46,326 nt of DNA, taken from contig CAZZCU010000018.1 in NCBI GenBank assembly GCA_964652825.1, forward strand, positions 1 to 46,326. Direction: 5' to 3'. Shown here one piece after another: positions 41,101 through 46,326 of this stretch. The notes below the pieces were generated by a model. The model worked only from the letters and a program-made list of their open reading frames with translations, was not told where the DNA came from and made no database searches. Numbering within the stretch: position 1 is the first letter of the stretch; every line of letters starts with the position of its first letter. Position numbers and translations under genes: made by a program. This DNA is from CAZZCU01 sp964652825. Its GTDB lineage: Bacteria > Bdellovibrionota_B > Oligoflexia > Oligoflexales > CAZZCU01.

Positions 41101-41718
41101 CTACTGAGCGATCTTGAAAGGTGTGGCTATGGGGTGAATACCTTGTTTTTCCAGGATGCGTCGCAGTCGCTCGGATTTAACGCGATTCCAACGATCATAG
41201 ATCGCTAGGATGTTGTTGTTGTCATTGTTGCCGTGGCTGTCGGCGATTTCCGCAACGACGTCGACAAGTTTCTGGAAGTTGTCCGCCATAGTTTCATAAA
41301 CTTTGGGGAAGTGGTCCTCGCGTCGACGTTCGCGAAGCAAGTTTGACACTTGTATATAAGCATTGGCGCCAACGGTGATGTAATAACTAAGATCAAAAGC
41401 TTTACGATTAAAGTAATCTTGGAAGTAGCCAGCCACATAAAGGCTGCTATCACCAATGGATTTGAACTGCTTTAGTTGTGTACTGGGTGGTGACTCCAGG
41501 GCCTTTTGTAGCATGAAGGCCAAGGGCTGCTCAAAAATATCGAAATCGCCGGCGCTTTCGGCATTAACTTTTGTTGGGTCGATAAAATCACACAGCAAGT
41601 TCACCAGATAAAATTCGACGTGATCATCGAGCTCCATCTTCAGCTGCGATACAGCAACCGTCACTTTCTCGCGAAAGTATTCCTGGGGATTGGTTAATTG
41701 AAGCGTCGAAGGTGCCAT
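41101..41718 (-). CDS. Conserved helical protein of unknown function (205 aa)
   Basis: Begins MAPSTLQLTNPQEYFREKV. I chose ATG 41718 because GGAGG lies 8 bases upstream; the frame reaches back to 41796 but that part is not protein-like. The pattern (EYFREKV, HVEFYLVNLLCDFID, QPLAFMLQKALESPP, IGDSSLYVAGYFQDYFNRKAFDLSYYITVGANAY) is one I associate with uncharacterised deltaproteobacterial proteins. Cytosolic, mostly helical. A DNNNN run (HGNNDNNNI) sits near the C-terminus. First gene of a two-gene unit. Confidence 0.7.
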   Translation of the reverse strand: MAPSTLQLTNPQEYFREKVTVAVSQLKMELDDHVEFYLVNLLCDFIDPTKVNAESAGDFDIFEQPLAFMLQKALESPPSTQLKQFKSIGDSSLYVAGYFQDYFNRKAFDLSYYITVGANAYIQVSNLLRERRREDHFPKVYETMADNFQKLVDVVAEIADSHGNNDNNNILAIYDRWNRVKSERLRRILEKQGIHPIATPFKIAQ

Positions 41719-41871
41719 AGCTTGGGCCTCCATCGTTCTGGCGCTGATTGGTGCGAGTATTACTTTTATTTTCTCGCTAACTGGCTGCCCAGTCAATTCA
41801 CCCTCTCATCGCCCGTAACATAAGGAATTCATCGGCAACTTATGGAAAATACTTTAGTTTGCCATCCTTTC

Positions 41872-41880
41872 TGCTAGAAT
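41872..41880 (+). promoter_or_regulatory. Extended -10 promoter for the 133-aa coiled-coil gene
   Basis: TG-C-TAGAAT, an extended -10 box ending 31 bases before the ATG at 41912. The -35 place (TTTAGT-like, 16-17 bp upstream) is poor. Confidence 0.5.
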
Positions 41881-41911
41881 GATAAATCTTATTTAATAAT
41901 TTCAGGATGTT

Positions 41912-42313
41912 ATGGAAAGTCGATACGAACCAAGCAATAAAGAGGCGGATAAGCTCCCTACGCCTGATCCGGGAACGCCCACTGATCGGCTGTCGCTCGA
42001 AGAAATCGTGCATGTTGCCAATAGAATTGGTCTTGAATACGCGCAGGCAAAAAAAGAAGCGGAAAGGTTGGAATTGTTGAAACCAACTATACGCGCCCGC
42101 GTGTCGTTGCGGCTTGATGATGACGACTTGACCGAAGCCAAATTACGCCGTTTGACCGAGACTGATCCTGAGTATGTTGAATTTCTCGAGAAGTTGGCGG
42201 AGGCGCGCGGCGAGTCTGATCGCATGCGCATTCGTTACGAATCGTATAAAAACTTGTTTGAAGCCCGCCGTAGCATGCTTAGCTATCAAAAAGCGGAAAT
42301 GAAACTATTATAG
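41912..42313 (+). CDS. Coiled-coil protein of unknown function (133 aa)
   Basis: No signal peptide. A disordered, Pro-rich N-terminus (1-25) precedes a highly charged helical region (26-133) with heptad-like spacing and a break near RLDDDDLTEAKLRRLTETDPEYVEF. The alternation of Arg/Lys and Glu suggests a long helical hairpin or coiled coil. I recognise no family. AGGA sits 5 bases before the ATG. Its stop abuts the stop of the convergent TPR lipoprotein gene with no base between. Confidence 0.7.
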   Translation: MESRYEPSNKEADKLPTPDPGTPTDRLSLEEIVHVANRIGLEYAQAKKEAERLELLKPTIRARVSLRLDDDDLTEAKLRRLTETDPEYVEFLEKLAEARGESDRMRIRYESYKNLFEARRSMLSYQKAEMKLL

Positions 42314-43309
42314 TTACTGCAGTGACGAGCTACCGTCAGAGGTAGATGCTTCGCCGCTTGTTGTCGCGCCGGCTTTGAGCGATGAAATTCGCTGTCGGAC
42401 TTCGTTCAACTGACTAACAAACTCCGGGTCTTTCGCGGCTTGTTTGCGAAAATGCGCATAGTATCTGAGCGATTTTTGCTGGTTTTTGTTTTCGTAGGCC
42501 TTGCCGAGTAAATATAAAGCTTCCGTGAGTCTGGGGCGGATGCGAATCGCGCGTTCCATATAGGTAATGGCTTTATCGGTATTTTTGTTGTGCATGAAGT
42601 AGCGGCCCATACCCAACAACGCGCCGGGCAGTAACGGTTGTTCTTTGAGCGCCGTTTGATAGGCATTGGCAGCTTCGGCGTAACGATTCATGGCAAACAA
42701 GATATCGCCTTCAACGCTCGCATAATAAGGTGCTGCGTGCTTTGGTATGTTGCCGCGTGATGAGCGAATGGTCGACAAAGCTTGTTTTGCGTCACCGGCT
42801 TTGAGCAAAGTGCGGGCTAAAATAATTGTCGCCTGGCCATCGTCGGGTGACGCTTTCTGCAATAGACGTGCGGTTGACAGCGCCTCGCTGTAGTAGCGGA
42901 TTTTGAAATAACTCCACGACAACGCCTTGAGGGTCTTGGGATCGTTGGGTTTAAGTTTATGGGCGCGTTGATAGCGAAAAATCGCTTCCGCGTATTTATC
43001 TTGAGCACGATAAGCTTCGGCCAGATAAAAATTGGCGTCATGATTGTCTTCGTAAACAGTCATGCTTCTTTCAAGATTACGCACGGCGTTTTTGTAATCG
43101 CCGGATTTGACCTGAATGATGCCGAGATTGCGACGTGCCGTCGAGTCGTTGGGGGAGGTGCTCAAAGCCTTGCGGTAACTATCGCCGGCCTCGCGCAGCA
43201 AGCCATCGCGCGCATACTGATTGCCGATTTCAACATAATCGGTTTGCTTCTTGGTAATGCAGCTTGAGAGCAAAATCGTGATGACGAATAGCTGTATTTG
43301 CCGACGCAT
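42314..43309 (-). CDS. TPR-repeat lipoprotein
   Basis: 331 aa. Lipobox LLSSC with lipid-bearing Cys17, so a periplasm-facing membrane protein. About eight TPR units span residues 25-300, with typical A-x-x-x-Y/L and N-x-P-x-D/N turns (STSPNDSTARRNLGII, HKLKPNDPKTLKAL, IRIRPRLTEALYLLGKAY). The last 25 residues are Ser/Thr/Gly-rich. PilW/PilF-type pilotins and other outer-membrane assembly helpers share this form, but no pilus genes are near. AGGAG precedes the ATG. Confidence 0.85.
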   Translation of the reverse strand: MRRQIQLFVITILLSSCITKKQTDYVEIGNQYARDGLLREAGDSYRKALSTSPNDSTARRNLGIIQVKSGDYKNAVRNLERSMTVYEDNHDANFYLAEAYRAQDKYAEAIFRYQRAHKLKPNDPKTLKALSWSYFKIRYYSEALSTARLLQKASPDDGQATIILARTLLKAGDAKQALSTIRSSRGNIPKHAAPYYASVEGDILFAMNRYAEAANAYQTALKEQPLLPGALLGMGRYFMHNKNTDKAITYMERAIRIRPRLTEALYLLGKAYENKNQQKSLRYYAHFRKQAAKDPEFVSQLNEVRQRISSLKAGATTSGEASTSDGSSSLQ

Positions 43310-43445
43310 TCCCAGCTCCTAGAGATACTTGGACGATGAAAATAAATGCCAGGTTTTATTGTAACCGCAAAAGGCTGCCAGGCGCTAATTTCAGGATTGC
43401 TTTCGCGCCTGCTGAGTCAGTGTCATTTTGGGATTTATGAGAAAA

Positions 43446-43781
43446 CTAATTTTTTACGTAATATTCTTCGAAGAGTGACCAGCAACGTTCGTCGGTCGAG
43501 TAGAAGGAAAGAACCACGTTGCGTTCGTCCCAATCCTTATAATTTGCGGCTTTGTAATTGTAATATCTAAGGCTGAGTAAACCTGACTTACCTGTTACCA
43601 TGCCATCTGGAGTTGGCATGAATTCGTCGAGGAAGTAACATTCATTCGCGGAATTCTTGATGAATGGAATGTTTACGCTGTCTACGGTTTTGACTCGTGC
43701 ACTGAGACCTAAAGTCTCGCAGCCTGACATGGCAGCCGCACCGCTAACCAATAGAGCAGATAAAAGTAATTTTCCAAACAT
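43446..43781 (-). CDS. Small lipoprotein of unknown function (111 aa)
   Basis: Signal peptide with lipobox AMSGC (Cys21). The mature part of about 90 residues has two further Cys (CYFLDEF and ERCWSLFEE) that may pair, and many aromatics. No family recognised. The Shine-Dalgarno AGGGAG overlaps a palindrome (43790-43804), so translation or transcription may be controlled there. Divergent from the 395-aa gene. Confidence 0.7.
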   Translation of the reverse strand: MFGKLLLSALLVSGAAAMSGCETLGLSARVKTVDSVNIPFIKNSANECYFLDEFMPTPDGMVTGKSGLLSLRYYNYKAANYKDWDERNVVLSFYSTDERCWSLFEEYYVKN

Positions 43782-43789
43782 GGATGCTC

Positions 43790-43804
43790 CCTCAATGATT
43801 GAGG
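43790..43804. repeat. Palindrome CCTCAAT-G-ATTGAGG over the ribosome-binding site of the small lipoprotein gene
   Basis: A perfect 7-bp inverted repeat around one base. On the minus strand its right arm forms the first half of AGGGAG, the ribosome-binding site of the gene starting at 43781. As DNA it looks like a repressor half-site pair; as RNA it can fold as 6 bp with a 3-nt loop and hide part of the ribosome-binding site. Confidence 0.55.
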
Positions 43805-43885
43805 CGTTATGACATTGATATCTGCATGACTTTTCGTCGTGATTGCATATAACTTTAGGTAAGCAATTTGGTTGGGAGTATAAAA

Positions 43886-45073
43886 ATGCGCTTTTTCGCC
43901 ATCATTATCAGCGGATTGATCTGTACTACATGTACGACGAAAATGTCTCAAAATTTGACATCTGGATGGAGCGTGTTGCGCGACACAAGCTCGGTCAAAT
44001 GCACGTCATGGCCATTGCGGGATGGTGAGTTGGCTTTGGATAATATGTTGATGCTGCCGGGCGGCGTTCCTGGTTTTGTGGCCGAAGTCCGCATGCGCAA
44101 TCAATCGCGTCGTATTGCTCACGCAAATTTTGCTGGCTCGGAAGCCATTGATACCAATGCGATTGAGACAATACCTTTGCCATCCGGCGCTCAGGTTCTG
44201 GGGAGTGCGCAGTGGTACGACAAACAATATGTTGCCGTGAGTCAAATGAAGAATGGCAAGACCGTTCTCGATTTGCGGCAATTTCCGCGTAATATCGTTC
44301 AATTTAGCGGCGCAAGTTTCGGTCACCCGATCGCGGCAGCGCGTCTGGCGGGCGGTAACAGTGGTGTTTGGATGACTTACAAGGTTGGCGCGGAGAATCG
44401 TTCGGTCGAGGAGACGCCGGCAGCATTGACTTTCCTGAAAGCAGCGGGAAAATCCGATCTCGCTGCTAAAATGTTTGCGATCAATTTCGGTGATTTTCCC
44501 GCACTGCTGCCGCAAAAGGGCACCAGTACGATGCTCGCAATTTGGCAAGATGTGGGCGAAGGTGGTGGAAAATTTAAAATCGCCAAGTTCAACGAAGATG
44601 GGTCCGTCGCTGGTCCGCAGCAGCTGGCACTACCGGTGAATCATGCCGTCGAGAGTTGGGCGGCGGTGGTGAACAACAACTACAATCTGCTGGCATACGT
44701 GGACGGAGACTCCATGGTCGGCCAAGCCTCGATAAAAATTGCAAAAATCAGCTGGAATGAGACGGTGCCGGTGGTGAATTGGGTACGGACGCGGTCCCTG
44801 TCGGATATTCATGTCGCCGATCCGGTATGGGTCGCGGGCAGTGAGAACGCCTATTTGCTGATTCCCAAATGGGTGGACGAGGAGAATACTGTCGCTTCCT
44901 ATAAGGTCGGTGCGGATGATATTGATGCCATGGCTGCTTCCGGGGTATTCCCTAAGGGAACCCGCGTGGAGTCTGGTTTCTACGATATCAAGAACGCCAA
45001 GGTTTATGCGGTTTTGCGCCAGCGTGCTTCGGTGGGATGGCGTTATGATTTATGTCAGTTGAAGGATATCTAG
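43886..45073 (+). CDS. Exported protein of unknown function, possibly beta-propeller (395 aa)
   Basis: N-terminal hydrophobic signal (MRFFAIIISGLICTTC); the Cys residues do not form a standard lipobox. The mature chain is rich in short beta strands with recurring patterns such as MLAIWQDV, NLLAYVDGD, AYLLIPKWVDE and VYAVLRQRA, spaced about 45-60 residues, which fits a propeller of repeats. Family not recognised. ATG 43886 has GGGAG 8 bases upstream. 6 nt before ubiA, so co-transcribed with it. Confidence 0.65.
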   Translation: MRFFAIIISGLICTTCTTKMSQNLTSGWSVLRDTSSVKCTSWPLRDGELALDNMLMLPGGVPGFVAEVRMRNQSRRIAHANFAGSEAIDTNAIETIPLPSGAQVLGSAQWYDKQYVAVSQMKNGKTVLDLRQFPRNIVQFSGASFGHPIAAARLAGGNSGVWMTYKVGAENRSVEETPAALTFLKAAGKSDLAAKMFAINFGDFPALLPQKGTSTMLAIWQDVGEGGGKFKIAKFNEDGSVAGPQQLALPVNHAVESWAAVVNNNYNLLAYVDGDSMVGQASIKIAKISWNETVPVVNWVRTRSLSDIHVADPVWVAGSENAYLLIPKWVDEENTVASYKVGADDIDAMAASGVFPKGTRVESGFYDIKNAKVYAVLRQRASVGWRYDLCQLKDI

Positions 45074-45079
45074 GTAGTT

Positions 45080-46009
45080 ATGAACAGGGCAGCTAGAGCG
45101 ATTGCCAGTATGAGCACAGCACGCGAGGCAGGGGCCTCCTTGTTGGCGTTTGGTCGGGATATCAAGCTGGCACATAGTGTATTTGCTCTACCGTTTGCCG
45201 TAGCAGCATTGTTTCTGGCGCCGATTATTTTCCCCGACGTGCGCCAATGGTTGTTGCTGCTTATTTGCATGGTGTGCGCACGTTGTTTTGCCATGGGCAT
45301 CAATCGTACGCTTGATGCCGATATCGATACCATGAATCCGCGTACGCAAAATCGCATGATCCCGCAAGGGCGGCTTGATCGACGGCAATCGATGCTGTGG
45401 AGCTGGATGTTTGGTGCGATTTTTATCGTGGCGGCGTTTGGCCTAAACCTGACTGCCGGCTATCTTAGTGTTCCATTGCTGATGGTATTGGCCGGGTATT
45501 CTGTGACCAAGCGTTTTACCTGGCTGTGTCATTGGTATTTGGGATTTTGCCTGGGCTTTGCACCGGTCGCGGTTTACATTGCGCTGGGTTATCAGCCGCC
45601 GATAGCCGTGGTACTGCTCGGTATTGGTGTGGCTGCATGGACGGCGGGCTTCGACATCATTTACTCGCTCCAGGATATTAATTTTGATCGTACACGGAAG
45701 CTGCACAGTATCCCGGCGGTGTACGGCGCCAAAAAAGCTTTGCTCATAAGTCGCTTGAATTTTTTGGTTATGATCGTTTGTTTGTTGCTCGCCGGATATT
45801 TTGCAGCAACGGGTATCGTCTACTATCTAGGTGTATTAAGTGTCGCGACCATACTTGCTTATGAACATTGGCTGGTGCGCGACGCGGCGTTTAGCAAGGA
45901 TGGTGGATCAACGAACATTAATGCGGCCTTTTTTAATTTGAATGCACTGGTCAGTTTCTTTTTTCTGCTTTTCGTTTTTATCGATGCTCTGGTCCGAATT
46001 TATGTCTGA
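45080..46009 (+). CDS. ubiA: UbiA-family prenyltransferase (quinone biosynthesis)
   Basis: 309 aa inner-membrane protein with about eight hydrophobic helices. Both Asp-rich motifs are there: NRTLDADIDTMNPRTQNRMI and the second in DIIYSLQDINFDRTRKLHSIP. It joins a polyprenyl chain to an aromatic acid. With ubiX directly after it (8-nt overlap), it may be UbiA for ubiquinone or MqnP for the futalosine route to menaquinone. The order ubiA-ubiX favours a quinone operon but does not decide which. Confidence 0.88.
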   Translation: MNRAARAIASMSTAREAGASLLAFGRDIKLAHSVFALPFAVAALFLAPIIFPDVRQWLLLLICMVCARCFAMGINRTLDADIDTMNPRTQNRMIPQGRLDRRQSMLWSWMFGAIFIVAAFGLNLTAGYLSVPLLMVLAGYSVTKRFTWLCHWYLGFCLGFAPVAVYIALGYQPPIAVVLLGIGVAAWTAGFDIIYSLQDINFDRTRKLHSIPAVYGAKKALLISRLNFLVMIVCLLLAGYFAATGIVYYLGVLSVATILAYEHWLVRDAAFSKDGGSTNINAAFFNLNALVSFFFLLFVFIDALVRIYV

Positions 46010-46326
46010 AGCCGCTAAATTGGAGCGCCGTATTATTCTCGCCGTTACCGGAGCATCCGGTTCGATTTACGCTGAGCGTTTATTGAATCTTTTGGTGGCG
46101 CGTGTCCCTCGCGTTTATGTCATAGCTACTGACGCCGCCAAGCAAGTTATTCGCCATGAATTAGGTAGAAGTAACACGGAAGTCTCACTCGGCGATGTTT
46201 GCGAAGGTCAGGTTCCCGAGGCATTACGATCGACGCTACGTGTTTTTGGCGTTGATGATTTATTTGCGCCGATTGCCAGTGGGTCGTCGGCGGCAACGGA
46301 TATGGTGGTTGTACCTTGCTCCATGG
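46002..46326 (+). CDS. ubiX: Flavin prenyltransferase UbiX (3' end cut off)
   Basis: 108 codons before the window ends. N-terminal RRIILAVTGASGSIYAERLL matches the FMN-binding Rossmann start of UbiX, and FGVDDLFAPIASGSSAATDMVVVPCSMG is the hallmark middle region. UbiX makes prenylated FMN for the UbiD decarboxylase. ATG 46002 overlaps the ubiA stop in another frame, which implies translational coupling. Confidence 0.95.
   Translation, partial: MSEAAKLERRIILAVTGASGSIYAERLLNLLVARVPRVYVIATDAAKQVIRHELGRSNTEVSLGDVCEGQVPEALRSTLRVFGVDDLFAPIASGSSAATDMVVVPCSM

Noticed and set aside
1..46326. CRISPR arrays, insertion sequences, prophage or integrase genes
   Set aside because: No spaced direct repeats, terminal inverted repeats, transposase or integrase motifs were seen in any frame.

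Overview
The window is a dense, chromosomal, mostly housekeeping stretch from a Gram-negative bacterium of roughly balanced base composition. Lipobox signal peptides, a Slt-type lytic transglycosylase, a CorC-like protein, a Fis-family regulator, a DUF1844 protein, a twin-FHA protein, a Cys-bounded DG-x-DND-x-DG motif and the order prs-rplY-pth-rpsF-rplI-dnaB together suggest a deltaproteobacterial-type lineage (Myxococcota or Bdellovibrionota-like). That placement is inference. I see no insertion sequence, prophage, integrase or CRISPR array. GTG and TTG starts are common, and several gene ends touch or overlap.

Layout. 1-4155: the end of a YdfG-like SDR oxidoreductase, a fumarylacetoacetase-family hydrolase, and the minus-strand run scpA-scpB-rluB (chromosome condensation plus 23S rRNA pseudouridylation), in which scpB and rluB overlap by 116 nt. 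4258-9243: a plus-strand run of a LuxE-LuxC fusion (acyl-protein synthetase joined to acyl-CoA reductase), a SprT-like zinc protein, an M14 peptidase and queA. 9252-14606: minus strand, with a HTH/coiled-coil protein, a Slt-like lytic transglycosylase and a ClpC-type AAA+ unfoldase. 14753-20657: a HAD phosphatase, a lectin-like lipoprotein, a secreted phospholipase-D-like protein, an LtaS-type membrane sulfatase-fold protein and a periplasmic LPP20/FlgT-like protein. 20777-23968: rpmI-rplT with a clear terminator, a DUF454 protein, a CorC/HlyC protein and a twin-FHA protein. 24112-27171: DUF1844 and a ClpB-type ATPase.

27181-31605: a strong promoter, tRNA-Gln(TTG), prs, rplY (short form), pth, rpsF, rplI and dnaB. 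This is a translation/replication block in which rpsR is missing from its usual place between rpsF and rplI. 31622-35644: a Fis-like regulator (divergent promoter region), grpE, lon and a strong terminator. 35738-38906: a small membrane protein, def, rpe and a lone hutH. 38917-46326: a secreted protein, a rhomboid protease, two conserved minus-strand proteins of unknown role, a coiled-coil protein, a TPR lipoprotein, a small lipoprotein behind a palindrome, a 395-aa exported protein, and ubiA-ubiX (quinone prenylation; ubiX runs off the end).

The most unusual item is the single-chain LuxE-LuxC fusion at 4258-6372, with no luciferase genes beside it. It predicts a self-contained fatty-acid-to-aldehyde enzyme in which both acyl-carrying cysteines lie on one polypeptide. 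Second-tier items are the scpB/rluB overlap, the missing rpsR, the pair of distinct Clp ATPases (one with and one without a ClpP-docking loop), and several hairpins or palindromes placed directly in front of genes.
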